Source of the DNA: Chromatium weissei
GTDB lineage: Bacteria > Pseudomonadota > Gammaproteobacteria > Chromatiales > Chromatiaceae
Reading direction: 5' to 3'
Length of the DNA stretch: 64,000 nt
Assembly: GCF_016583765.1 (NCBI RefSeq)
Contig: NZ_NRRR01000002.1
Location: forward strand, 1 to 64,000
Shown here in pieces: positions 47,023 through 56,214 of the stretch (position 1 is the first letter of the stretch; each line of letters opens with the position of its first letter). Both the position numbers and the translations under genes were made by a program. Below the pieces are notes generated by a model. That model was not told the DNA's origin and did no database searches. It was given only the letters and a program-made list of their open reading frames with translations.

Positions 47023-49631
47023 GATGCAGCCGCTCCGGTACGCCGCAGCAAACTGTGCGGCTGTTCCTCGTGGCGAAAATACTGCGCAGTGATCGCGTCG
47101 GAAATGGCAGCCAATTCAGTGCTCAAATCGCCGAGCATTTTCGCCAACGTGACGCGGCGCTGACTCTGTTTATGCGGTTGAATCAATTGATCAATCTCGG
47201 TTAAACGAATATCCGTCAAACTTTTCAGCACCAGCTTTTCCGCTGCCGTGCGTCCCATCGCCAAATCTCCGCGTGGCAAATCGCTAATCAATCGATCAAG
47301 CGTAACCAACTGATACGCCAATGCGCGTGGATTGCTTTCATCTTGCAGCACCAAATCCAACAGCGCGCCGACGCGAGTGCCCGCGTGATAACGCCGCCGA
47401 TAGGTAATCAAACTGTCGGTAATGCCCAACACCGCTTCAATCAACATATTTTCATCTTGTTCACCGGCAATCGACACCAGCGTCGAATGCAGAAGACAGG
47501 CCAACGCGCTGCCACGTTCCAAGCGGCGACCCGTTTCCAGAAAATGCCAGCCTTCGTTATGCGTCATGTTTTCCTGCGTCAAACCCGAAAATGCCACCAG
47601 CGAAGTCACCAGCGGATCCAATTCATCCAACGCTTGCGACAACTGACTGGGCGGATTGTGCGTCAGATTGGCCAATCGCCCTTCAATGTCGCTGATGATC
47701 CGCCAAGTGTCCGCCGACAGCCGTTCGCGCACCGAATACGCAGCCTGACCGAGTGCTTCCAACGTGCGCGGCAAACCGCCGTTGCGGGTTGAATCCGTCA
47801 TCAGTGACAGCAATTCGGGAATGGGTTGAGACAGGCGTTCCTCCGCGCCAGCACCGATGAAACCGGGAAATGACTGCGTTTGATTGGTCAAGGCTTCTAA
47901 CAGCAAACGCAGACAAGACGAATTGGCTTTGGACAGTGGGAAATCGGCACGCTCCGCAAATTTGAAAATGGTGATGCGCAACAGCCGCACCAAACCCTCG
48001 GCGCGTTCGGCATAACGTCCAATCCAAAACAGATTGTCAGCAACGCGACTCGACACCGTGCTTTCCTGCACCACCGCCGGACTCTGTGAATCGCTGGTGA
48101 CCAACAGGCTTTCCTGTCGCTCCGGCTCTGATGCCAGCACCCAAACATCCTTGCCCAATCCGCCGAGTTGACTCGACACCAGCGCCGCATCTTGCGCCAG
48201 TGCGATGCGACCCAAGCCGCCGGGCATCACCGCGTAACTGTCTTCTTCGGCCACCAAAAAGGTGCGCAACACATTGGAACGCGGTTCAAGGCGTTGACCA
48301 ATTAACGCTGGCGCGGTGGACGGCAAAATTTGTGCCTGTGCGACATAACCGCTGGGATTGGCTTGAATGGCTTTGAGTAGCGCGGCGCGAGCTGATGGTT
48401 CTAACGTGGCTGGCACATAGGCCGACAGCGGACGTGGAACCTGTACGCCAGTGCGCGCCGCAAGTGTCGGAATGGGTTTAATGATGAGATTGTCGAAATT
48501 CTGTAGCACTGAAGCCAACGCGGCTGAATCGCCACACCACCACGTCGGAATATCTGGCAGCAACAACGCTTCACCGAGTAAATGTTCACAAATGCGCGGC
48601 AGAAACGCGGGTAGCGCCGAATGTTCCAAAATGCCGCTGCCGAGTGCATTCGCCAAAATGAGATTGCCTGCTCGCGCTGCTTGCAATAAACCGGGCACAC
48701 CGAGAAAGGAATCCTCGCGCAGTTCCAGCGGATCGCACCATAAATCATTGACTTGACGCAGCACGGCATCAATGCGCTCCAACCGTCCGAGCGTGCGCAG
48801 CCACAGCGCGCCATCGCGTACCGACAAATCACCGCCTTGCACCAGCGTGTAGCCGAGGTAATTGGCCAGATAGGCGTGTTCAAAATAGGCTTCATTTGCC
48901 GGTCCCGGCGTGAGCATGACCACTCGCGCATGACCCGTGCGACGCGGTGCAAGTTGTGCCAGCGTGCGGCGCATGGAGCGGAAAAATCCGGCGAGCCGAT
49001 GGACGTGCGAATCACGGAATAAACTCGGCAATACCCGCGAGAGCACCACGCGATTTTCCAACGCATAACCCGCGCCCATTGGACTTTGGGTGCGGTCGCC
49101 AATCACGCGCCATTGACCGTTGGGCATTCGCGTTAAATCACTGGCGTATTGCACCAGCGGTCGTCCACTGAAGACTTCAATACCGTGACAAGGCAATAGA
49201 TAATTGGCATGACCGTCAATCAATTCGGCGGGCAATAATCCGGTATGCAGCAATTCGCGTTCGCCATACAGATCGCGCAAAATCAAATTGAATAATTCAG
49301 CGCGTTGAATTAACCCGCGCTCCAATTCTGCCCATTCATCGCTGCGAATTAAAATCGGCAATAAATCTAATTGCCATGGACGCGACATGCCTTGCGGATC
49401 GCCATTTAAGTTATAGGTGATGCCGTTGTCACGAATGAGACGCGCTGCTTCACTACTGCGCTCGGCAATGGTCGTCGTACCCAGTGTGTGCAACGCATTC
49501 AACAAATAACGCCATTGCGGACGTACTTCGCCGCTGGCGGTGCGCATTTCGTCATAGCGATTTGCGAGCGGAGAATAGGCATCAATCAGCCCGGGTTTTT
49601 CTAAAAACGATGCCAAATCAGAAACAGACAT
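47019..49631 (-). CDS. Circularly permuted ATP-grasp protein fused to an alpha-E domain
   Basis: About 870 residues from ATG 49631 (MSVSDLASFLEKPGLIDAYS). The first ~480 form the circularly permuted ATP-grasp (DUF404/DUF407): GITYNLNGDPQGMSRPWQLD, PCHGIEVFSGRPLVQYASDL, VVMLTPGPANEAYFEHAYLA and NPSGYVAQAQILPSTAP. The remainder is the helical alpha-E domain (DUF403): SRVADNLFWIGRYAERAEGL, GWHFLETGRRLERG and TYRRRYHAGTR. The two are often separate genes; here they are one polypeptide, coupled to the transglutaminase. It probably forms peptide bonds with ATP. Confidence 0.92.
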   Translation of the reverse strand: MSVSDLASFLEKPGLIDAYSPLANRYDEMRTASGEVRPQWRYLLNALHTLGTTTIAERSSEAARLIRDNGITYNLNGDPQGMSRPWQLDLLPILIRSDEWAELERGLIQRAELFNLILRDLYGERELLHTGLLPAELIDGHANYLLPCHGIEVFSGRPLVQYASDLTRMPNGQWRVIGDRTQSPMGAGYALENRVVLSRVLPSLFRDSHVHRLAGFFRSMRRTLAQLAPRRTGHARVVMLTPGPANEAYFEHAYLANYLGYTLVQGGDLSVRDGALWLRTLGRLERIDAVLRQVNDLWCDPLELREDSFLGVPGLLQAARAGNLILANALGSGILEHSALPAFLPRICEHLLGEALLLPDIPTWWCGDSAALASVLQNFDNLIIKPIPTLAARTGVQVPRPLSAYVPATLEPSARAALLKAIQANPSGYVAQAQILPSTAPALIGQRLEPRSNVLRTFLVAEEDSYAVMPGGLGRIALAQDAALVSSQLGGLGKDVWVLASEPERQESLLVTSDSQSPAVVQESTVSSRVADNLFWIGRYAERAEGLVRLLRITIFKFAERADFPLSKANSSCLRLLLEALTNQTQSFPGFIGAGAEERLSQPIPELLSLMTDSTRNGGLPRTLEALGQAAYSVRERLSADTWRIISDIEGRLANLTHNPPSQLSQALDELDPLVTSLVAFSGLTQENMTHNEGWHFLETGRRLERGSALACLLHSTLVSIAGEQDENMLIEAVLGITDSLITYRRRYHAGTRVGALLDLVLQDESNPRALAYQLVTLDRLISDLPRGDLAMGRTAAEKLVLKSLTDIRLTEIDQLIQPHKQSQRRVTLAKMLGDLSTELAAISDAITAQYFRHEEQPHSLLRRTGAAAS

Positions 49632-49739
49632 GGAATGCAAAACCTTTCAATGGCGCATGATTTGATTAGACACGCCGTGTTCAAGCGGCGCAAGGTTTCC
49701 GCGTCAATGGCAATAAACGCGGCCGATGTTTATTGTCAT

Positions 49740-51812
49740 TTAATCCGTCGATTCAACACGATACACCAGCGCGGAATTCCCACTTTTCCATTGTCCTTTG
49801 TGTTGATTTGTCGCTTCTGCACCGCTGAAATTCAAATAGCTGTATTTACCGTAATGCGGCAATTTGCGTGTCAACGCCGGCAATGCGGCTGCCTCGTTGG
49901 TTGCCAACCACGCCAGCGGTTGCTGATTGTGCCAGCGCGTCAGCACAACGCTTTCAGTCGCATCATCAGACTCGACAACTTTAATCTGCACTCGCCGCGT
50001 CGCTGCATCGACACTGAATTCCGTCGCGCCAGCAGTCAGGACATTAAGATGTTGATTTTCCCAGCCGAATAACCAAATCGGTTGATCGCTCGGTAACTGC
50101 ATCAGCTCAGAATCCAAACGCATTTGCCAGCCCGAATGCCCTTGCAGCCAAGTCGTTGCCAGTTGTCGATATGCGTTTAATGACGATTCCGACGCAGCGG
50201 CGGGCAACACAATTAAGCCGCGTTTCGCACCAAATAACGCGCCGAGCGTGACGGGCGTTTCCCCAACCGCCAGCTCGCGGAACACATCAAATGCCGCATC
50301 AACCGCGATTTGCTGCGGCGGACTTGGTAAAGTCGCAATAAATGGCGTGATGCGCTCGTGACTGTCGACGATCAATTGCAGCGGCTCGCCGACTTGCTGG
50401 CTGATAACAACCGGAATTTGCAACGGAAATGGCGCGGCTGGTTGCGTTTGCTCCACTTGCCCGCGCACGCGATAACCGGCTTCGGTGTGAACAATTTCGA
50501 CTGCCGTCAACGCCAGCCGAGGTGCTTCCGTCCGCGTCGTCCACGTCGTGAAAAAGTCGCGCAAATCGCGCCCACTGACTACTTCAAAAGCACGTTGCAG
50601 ATCAGCGTAACTTGCTGCACGAAAACGATTATCCGCATAAAACCGCCGCAGTCCGTCTTGAAATGTGGTCGCACCCAGTTGCTGACGCAGCATGTGAAAC
50701 AGCATCGCGCCCTTGCCGTAACCAATTGCTTGCGATGCAGAATCGTGACGACTTTGAAATGCCGTCAGCGGAAAATCCTGCTCGGTGCGAACGTAATTCG
50801 CAAAGTTGCGCAGCGCATCACGGCGATATTCCGCACCCAATTCGACGCGTTCCTTCAACCAATGATCGGCTAAATAGGTCGTCAATCCTTCACACCAATT
50901 GCCAGCAGAATCATCGACATAAACGCTATTTCCCCACCAGTTATGCAGAATTTCGTGTGGATAAGAACTGTCGATAATGAACGGCAACCGCAATACCTGC
51001 GCACCGAGCAGCGTCATTGACGGCATTCCGTAACCGCTTTCCCAGAAGTTTTCGACCAGCGCAAATTTGGCATAGGGATAAGCGCCGAGCAGCGCGGAGT
51101 AATGCGCGACATATTTCACTGTTGCGGCGAGATAACGCTCGGCAAGCGCGTCATTCGGCTCGCGCAAATACACCTGCGCTTCAAAACCATCAGCAGCGCG
51201 GCGATACACCGTAAAGGGCGCAGCGACCAGCGTAATGTCCTCTTGTGGCTGCATTTCCGTCCAAGTCGAAACGCCGGTGCTCGGTTCACCGCCACCCGCA
51301 CCGCCAGCGACTGCAACCCAACCCAGCGGCAATTGTGCCCGCAATTGAAAGGTTTGCAGCGTATTGGGCTGGCGCGGATACCAGCCGCTGTTACCATTCA
51401 AAAAAATTCCGACCGCATCAATTGTGCCGAGTGACCACTGATGCGAGCGTCCTAAACTCTCATCCATTTGCTTCAGTGAATGCTGAATACGCCCGCTATA
51501 ACGCAGCGTAATCGGTTCAGAATCATGTCGTTGCAATTGATACGCACGCAAATGCGCGACGGTATTGATTGGAATTAAATCGGCAGCACCGCGAATAATT
51601 TGCGGATGAAGATCAGAATGCAACATGAATTGCCATTCATGGCTTGCAGTCGGCAGTGTCAATGTATCTTCAACGACCACTGTTCCGGCAACAGGATCGA
51701 ATTGAGCGATTAAATTATGATGAATAACCGGCGAATTGGCAGGTGCAGCCACTGGCGAAAACAGCGCAAATAACAACGTAATATAAAGCTGAAAAAAATT
51801 GAGCTGGCGCAT
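49740..51812 (-). CDS. Exported M1-like metallopeptidase
   Basis: ATG 51812 gives MRQLNFFQLYITLLFALFSP, a signal peptide ending near PVAAPAN; the protein has 690 residues. The zinc site HEILHNWW with the downstream Glu in NWCEGLTTYLADHWLKE is the M1 gluzincin signature. The preceding substrate loop reads ESGYGMPSMTLLG rather than the aminopeptidase GxMEN, so true aminopeptidase activity is uncertain. A C-terminal beta region follows. It is divergent from tsaE, with 36 bp between start codons. Confidence 0.9.
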   Translation of the reverse strand: MRQLNFFQLYITLLFALFSPVAAPANSPVIHHNLIAQFDPVAGTVVVEDTLTLPTASHEWQFMLHSDLHPQIIRGAADLIPINTVAHLRAYQLQRHDSEPITLRYSGRIQHSLKQMDESLGRSHQWSLGTIDAVGIFLNGNSGWYPRQPNTLQTFQLRAQLPLGWVAVAGGAGGGEPSTGVSTWTEMQPQEDITLVAAPFTVYRRAADGFEAQVYLREPNDALAERYLAATVKYVAHYSALLGAYPYAKFALVENFWESGYGMPSMTLLGAQVLRLPFIIDSSYPHEILHNWWGNSVYVDDSAGNWCEGLTTYLADHWLKERVELGAEYRRDALRNFANYVRTEQDFPLTAFQSRHDSASQAIGYGKGAMLFHMLRQQLGATTFQDGLRRFYADNRFRAASYADLQRAFEVVSGRDLRDFFTTWTTRTEAPRLALTAVEIVHTEAGYRVRGQVEQTQPAAPFPLQIPVVISQQVGEPLQLIVDSHERITPFIATLPSPPQQIAVDAAFDVFRELAVGETPVTLGALFGAKRGLIVLPAAASESSLNAYRQLATTWLQGHSGWQMRLDSELMQLPSDQPIWLFGWENQHLNVLTAGATEFSVDAATRRVQIKVVESDDATESVVLTRWHNQQPLAWLATNEAAALPALTRKLPHYGKYSYLNFSGAEATNQHKGQWKSGNSALVYRVESTD

Positions 51813-51848
51813 ATTAAATACCGAATAACTGTGAATACGGAGTAAAGC

Positions 51849-52337
51849 ATGGAAATTGAATTGACAAATACCGAAGCACAATCGGAATTTGGTGCGCAGC
51901 TCGCTGCGCTGCTGCCGCCGAGGTGCGTTCTGTATTTGGAAGGCGATTTGGGAACCGGCAAAACCACGCTGGCACGCAGTATTTTGCGCCAACTCGGTCA
52001 TCAGGGCGCGGTGCGCAGCCCAACTTATACGCTGCTCGAAGCGTATCAAGTTGCTGGCAGAACGGTTTATCATCTTGATTTATATCGATTAAATGACGCA
52101 GAAGAACTGGAATATCTCGGTTTGCGCGATCTGCTCGATGAAGCGGCGCTGTGGCTCATTGAATGGCCGGAACGCGGCGCAGCGCAGTTGCCCGCCGCAG
52201 ATTTAACGATTCAAATCAAGCATTTGGCAGTCGGTCGGCGGCTGCAATTGCACGGGCACACGCCGTTGGGCGCGGCGCTGGTGGCGACATTGGGCGGTGG
52301 CAATTCACGGAGCACTCATGGTCAAAAATCCACATAA
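51849..52337 (+). CDS. tsaE: tRNA threonylcarbamoyladenosine biosynthesis ATPase TsaE
   Basis: TsaE is the P-loop ATPase that works with TsaB and TsaD to make t6A37 in ANN-decoding tRNAs. The 162-residue protein has Walker A LEGDLGTGKTTLARSIL, then RSPTYTLLEAYQ, YHLDLYRL and LIEWPERG, all diagnostic. GGAG lies 6 bp before ATG. The 3' end overlaps the amidase start by 20 bp, the usual tsaE-amidase-mutL arrangement. The C-terminal ~15 residues are non-conserved. Confidence 0.97.
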   Translation: MEIELTNTEAQSEFGAQLAALLPPRCVLYLEGDLGTGKTTLARSILRQLGHQGAVRSPTYTLLEAYQVAGRTVYHLDLYRLNDAEELEYLGLRDLLDEAALWLIEWPERGAAQLPAADLTIQIKHLAVGRRLQLHGHTPLGAALVATLGGGNSRSTHGQKST

Positions 52338-53490
52338 AATCCTGTTAATTTTGCTGTTTTTGTGCATTTCATTCGGCGCTGCTGCAGAAGTCACCGTGCA
52401 ATGTACTGGCGTGAATTCCGATGCGGAAAAAACCCGTTTGACTTTAGAAACAACGGGTTCGGTGTTGCATCAAGTGTTTACGCTGGAAGCGCCCGACCGC
52501 GTGGTGATTGATATTGCTCAAGCGCAACTTGTTGGAAATCTACCACAGGCAACCGCTCGTGATCGCCTTCTCGTCGGCCTGCGCAGCGGAGTGCGCAACG
52601 CCGCTGATTTGCGCATCGTGATTGATCTAAAACAGGCCGTGCGCGTGAAAAGTTTTTTTACACAAACTGCCGACCCACAGCATCAACGGTTAATTATCGA
52701 TTTGATTCCTAAAGGAAATAACGCCCGCGCCAGCACCGAGCAACGGCGACGCGGCAAGGAGCGCACCGCGATTATCGCCATTGATGCCGGTCACGGCGGT
52801 CAAGACCCCGGCGCATTGGGCCCGACAGGTGTGCGAGAAAAAGATGTGACGCTTGCTATTGCAAATAAACTGGCGCGTTTGGTGAATCGTGAACCGGGAA
52901 TGCGCGCTTTAATGATTCGTAATGACGACAGCTTTATTGGATTACAAGAGCGCGTTTTTAAGGCGCGACAAAATCGTGCTGATTTATTCATTTCTATTCA
53001 TGCAGACGCATTTGATAGCACCGATGCGCATGGTTCTTCGGTGTATACGTTATCTATTGGTGAAGCGAGCAGTGATGCCGCAATGTCTTTGGCAAAACGG
53101 GAAAATAGTGTTGATCAAGGCAATGGCGTTGATATTTCTGCAAGCAATGATTTATTGGCAACAGTCATTTCTGATATGACGCAAAGCGCCACAATTGAAC
53201 ACAGTCATCAGGTCGCAAATACGGTGATTTTTTATTTAGCGAAGGTCAGTAATTTACATAAAGCAGAGGTGCAACGTGCGGAATTTGTGGTGTTAAAATC
53301 ATTAGATATGCCGTCATTATTGGTGGAGACTGCATTTATTTCTAATGCTGAAGAAGAACGGCGTTTAACCAACTCAAATTATCAATTTCGTTTGGCACAA
53401 GCGATTCTATTCGGAGTGCGCGCCTATTTAAGAAAAAATCCACCGCAGGGTTTGCAATTGAACGCACAGATTTCAACTGATTCGCAATAA
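52318..53490 (+). CDS. amiC: N-acetylmuramoyl-L-alanine amidase (AmiC/AmiB type)
   Basis: A periplasmic zinc amidase that cleaves septal peptidoglycan for daughter-cell separation. ATG 52318 follows GGAG; signal peptide ILLILLFLCISFGAAAE. An AMIN domain (residues ~30-130) is followed by an Amidase_3 domain with the zinc-binding His and Glu in IDAGHGGQDPGALGPTGVRE and FISIHADAF, and the catalytic Glu in PSLLVETAFISNAEEERRL. At 390 residues it ends after the catalytic domain; no LysM repeats follow. Confidence 0.95.
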   Translation: MVKNPHKILLILLFLCISFGAAAEVTVQCTGVNSDAEKTRLTLETTGSVLHQVFTLEAPDRVVIDIAQAQLVGNLPQATARDRLLVGLRSGVRNAADLRIVIDLKQAVRVKSFFTQTADPQHQRLIIDLIPKGNNARASTEQRRRGKERTAIIAIDAGHGGQDPGALGPTGVREKDVTLAIANKLARLVNREPGMRALMIRNDDSFIGLQERVFKARQNRADLFISIHADAFDSTDAHGSSVYTLSIGEASSDAAMSLAKRENSVDQGNGVDISASNDLLATVISDMTQSATIEHSHQVANTVIFYLAKVSNLHKAEVQRAEFVVLKSLDMPSLLVETAFISNAEEERRLTNSNYQFRLAQAILFGVRAYLRKNPPQGLQLNAQISTDSQ

Positions 53491-53494
53491 AAAT

Positions 53495-55327
53495 ATGTCT
53501 CAATCCATTCACATTCTTTCACACCAATTGATTAGTCAAATTGCCGCTGGTGAAGTGGTTGAGCGTCCGGCTGCCGTCGCTAAAGAATTGATTGAAAATA
53601 GTCTCGATGCGCAATGCACGCGTATTGAAGTCGAAGTTGAACAGGGCGGTATTAAACGGCTGCGCGTCCGCGATGACGGTTGTGGCATTCCGGCTTCACA
53701 ACTCGCATTGGCGTTGACGCGTCACGCGACAAGCAAGGTGTCGGAAATTGCTGATTTAGAAACGATTACGACCTTTGGTTTTCGTGGTGAGGCGTTGCCG
53801 AGCATCGCCGCTGTCAGTCGTTTGACGTTGATTTCGCGTTCGGCGAGGGAAGAGACCGCGTTTTCGATCACGGTGGGCGCGGATGGACGCATTGAAGTGC
53901 CGCGTCCGGCGGCGCATCCGGTCGGCACAACCGTTGATCTTTATGACATTTTTTATAATGTTCCGGCGCGGCGTAAGTTTCTGCGCAGTGTCAACACTGA
54001 GTTTGCGCATCTGGAATTGGTGGTGCGGCGAGTGGCGATGGCGCGTCCAGACATCGGTGTGCAATTGCGGCATCAGGGGCGACTGGTGCTCGATGTTGCG
54101 GCGAGTGCTGGCGATGATGCGGCCGTTGCGGCGCGGCTTAACTGCTTGTTAGGTCAACACTTTACGACGCAATCGCTGCGTTTGGATGAGACTGCCGGAG
54201 CGTTGCGCTTGCACGGCTGGGTGATGCGTCCGGCGTTTTCGCGCAGTCAGTCGGATCAGCAGTTTTTCTACGTCAACGGACGCATGGTGCGCGATAAATT
54301 GGTTGGTCATGCGGTGCGCCAAGCGTTTAGCGATGTGCTGCATCACGGACGGCAGCCGGTGTATCTGCTGTTTTTGGAGCTGCCGCCGCCACAAGTTGAT
54401 GTCAACGTGCATCCGGCGAAATCGGAGGTGCGATTTCGAGAAAATCGGCAGGTGCACGATTTCATTTTTCGTTCTATTTACAAACGGTTATCGCAGGGAA
54501 CGCTGGCGCTGGTTGAGAAATCCCAACCGCCTGTTTTTGATAAATCCCCCCAACCCCCCTTTGCGAAAGGGGGGCTTTTGTCTTCCCCCTTAGAAAAAGA
54601 TGCTTCGTTTTCTCCCCCCTTAGAAAAAGGGGGGTTGGGGGGGATTTATCAAAACAGCACAATTTCTCAACAACTTCACGATGAATCAGCGCGTTATCAG
54701 ATTGATCAAGCATTTCAACAACCTGCACCGCTCACCGTGCAACCGCCATTGCTCGGAACGGCGCTCGCGCAACTCAACGGCATTTATCTGCTCGCGCAAT
54801 CCGCTGCCGGTTTGGTCATCGTCGATATTCACGCTGCCCACGAACGCATCGGCTACGAACGGCTCAAAAACGCGTGGCGTAAAGGTCAAATTGCGCGACA
54901 GGTGCTGCTGTTGCCAGTGACGGTGCAAGTCAGTTTGCGAGAAGCCGAGGCATTGGAAGCACAAAAGGAAATGCTGGCGCGGCTAGGTTTAATCATTGAT
55001 CGTATTGATATAGATCGTTTATTGGTGCGCGAAATACCCGCGTTATTACAACAGGTCGATATTGAACAATTGGTGCGCGATCTATTCGCTGATTTGGTTG
55101 TGTGCGGTAATAGCAGCGGTATTGAAGAAGCGATTAACAGCGTATTCGCAACGATGGCCTGTCATAGCGCAGTGCGCGCCAATCGGCAATTGACGTTGAC
55201 GGAAATGAATGCGCTATTGGCGGAGATGGCAATCACGGAACGCAGCGATCAATGTAATCATGGACGACCGACGTGGATTGTGCTGAATTATCACGAATTG
55301 GATCGGTTATTTGCGCGTGGACGATAA
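53495..55327 (+). CDS. mutL: DNA mismatch repair protein MutL carrying a palindrome-encoded linker insert
   Basis: MutL couples MutS mismatch recognition to strand removal. The 610-residue protein has the GHKL ATPase motifs (ELIENSLDAQ, RVRDDGCGIP, TFGFRGEALPSIAAVSRL, NVHPAKSEVRF) and a C-terminal domain with DIHAAHERIGYE, a DxHAxxERxxYE endonuclease-type motif, plus MACHSAVRA and CNHGRPT. This suggests a nicking MutL rather than the E. coli MutH-dependent type. Residues ~347-387 (DKSPQPPFAKGG...PPLEKGGLGGI) are encoded by an inserted palindromic repeat. The 3' end overlaps prmC tail-to-tail. Confidence 0.96.
   Translation: MSQSIHILSHQLISQIAAGEVVERPAAVAKELIENSLDAQCTRIEVEVEQGGIKRLRVRDDGCGIPASQLALALTRHATSKVSEIADLETITTFGFRGEALPSIAAVSRLTLISRSAREETAFSITVGADGRIEVPRPAAHPVGTTVDLYDIFYNVPARRKFLRSVNTEFAHLELVVRRVAMARPDIGVQLRHQGRLVLDVAASAGDDAAVAARLNCLLGQHFTTQSLRLDETAGALRLHGWVMRPAFSRSQSDQQFFYVNGRMVRDKLVGHAVRQAFSDVLHHGRQPVYLLFLELPPPQVDVNVHPAKSEVRFRENRQVHDFIFRSIYKRLSQGTLALVEKSQPPVFDKSPQPPFAKGGLLSSPLEKDASFSPPLEKGGLGGIYQNSTISQQLHDESARYQIDQAFQQPAPLTVQPPLLGTALAQLNGIYLLAQSAAGLVIVDIHAAHERIGYERLKNAWRKGQIARQVLLLPVTVQVSLREAEALEAQKEMLARLGLIIDRIDIDRLLVREIPALLQQVDIEQLVRDLFADLVVCGNSSGIEEAINSVFATMACHSAVRANRQLTLTEMNALLAEMAITERSDQCNHGRPTWIVLNYHELDRLFARGR
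54533..54655. repeat. Palindromic repeat element inside mutL
   Basis: Terminal inverted arms GTTTTTGATAAATCCCCCC (left) and GGGGGGATTTATCAAAAC (right) bound about 122 bp. Inside are further C5-6/G5-6 hairpins with CCCCCTTAGAAAAAG twice. The whole element is open in the mutL frame and lies in the flexible linker between the ATPase and dimerisation domains. Confidence 0.9.
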
Positions 55328-56154
55328 CCCAGCGTGATACGTTCTAATCCATTCAAATCGCAATGCGTTTCAATTCGTTCCAATTCATGCGCAGCGAATA
55401 ATTGCCGCACCGCCGCGCCCTGATTAAAACCGTGTTCCATTGCAATGAAACCGCCATTTCGCACACAGCGATTGATTTCGCACAGAATGGCGCGAATTGC
55501 CGTTAAACCATCATCGCCAGCGGTCAGCGCGGTCAATGGTTCAAAACGCAAATCACCGCGAGTTAAATGCCCATCAGCATTCGGAATGTACGGCGGATTA
55601 CTCACCACCGCATCGAGGCTCGCAGTTGCCACGCTGCCCAGCCAATCTCCGCACAGCGCAGCAACGTTATTCAATTTAAGCATTTGAAAATTCTGCACTG
55701 CCAGCGCCAGTGCTGCGGGCGAACGCTCAACGGCGAGCAGTTGCCAATTGCGGCGTTCGGTCGCCAACGCAGCAGCAATTGCGCCGCTGCCCGTGCCGAG
55801 ATCGGCAATGCGCAGCGAAGCGGTTGATTCAAGCAATTCCAATGCAATTTCAATCAGTTGTTCTGTTTCTGGACGCGGAATCAGCGTTGCTGGCGAAACC
55901 TGCAATTCGAACGTCCAAAATGCTTGCCGTCCGCGAATGTAGGCAATGGGTTCGCCGTGCAGTCGCCGCGCCAGCAACTGTTCAAATCGGGCAACGGCGA
56001 CGGCATCGAGTTCGCGTTTCGGCCACGCCCGTTGCGTGGTGCGCGCCCAGCCGGTGACTTCGGTCAATAGCAACTCCGCCTCCAATTGCGGTGAAGCGTC
56101 CGGCAAATTGGCGAGCGCCGTTGCGGCGCGGCGCAGAATGTTAATGATATTCAC
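55291..56154 (-). CDS. prmC: Release-factor glutamine methyltransferase PrmC (HemK)
   Basis: PrmC methylates the GGQ glutamine of RF1 and RF2. The 287-residue product shows GRQAFWTFELQVSPATLIPR, PRPETEQLIE, the SAM site IADLGTGSGAIAAALA and the catalytic motif VVSNPPYIPNADGHL. The start is GTG 56154. The last ~12 codons run into the mutL 3' end on the other strand (37-bp convergent overlap), giving a C-terminal tail (YRPRANNRSNS) slightly longer than usual. Confidence 0.96.
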   Translation of the reverse strand: MNIINILRRAATALANLPDASPQLEAELLLTEVTGWARTTQRAWPKRELDAVAVARFEQLLARRLHGEPIAYIRGRQAFWTFELQVSPATLIPRPETEQLIEIALELLESTASLRIADLGTGSGAIAAALATERRNWQLLAVERSPAALALAVQNFQMLKLNNVAALCGDWLGSVATASLDAVVSNPPYIPNADGHLTRGDLRFEPLTALTAGDDGLTAIRAILCEINRCVRNGGFIAMEHGFNQGAAVRQLFAAHELERIETHCDLNGLERITLGYRPRANNRSNS

Positions 56155-56162
56155 AATGAAAC

Positions 56163-56184
56163 TTTAAGCCTTCTTTGAAAAAGG
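56163..56184. repeat. Left copy of a 20-bp direct repeat flanking the methyltransferase-nuclease gene
   Basis: TTTAAGCCTTCTTTGAAAAA is identical to 57703-57722; both copies continue into a G-rich tail. It is related in pattern to the dispersed palindromes. Confidence 0.7.
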
Positions 56185-56214
56185 AATTGAGGAATTTAAT
56201 CAATTCAATAATCA

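Noticed and set aside
54541-54650. Strong hairpins in mutL as a transcription terminator ending a shorter gene
   Set aside because: The mutL frame continues through the element to a complete conserved C-terminal domain, so the hairpins lie inside the coding sequence.
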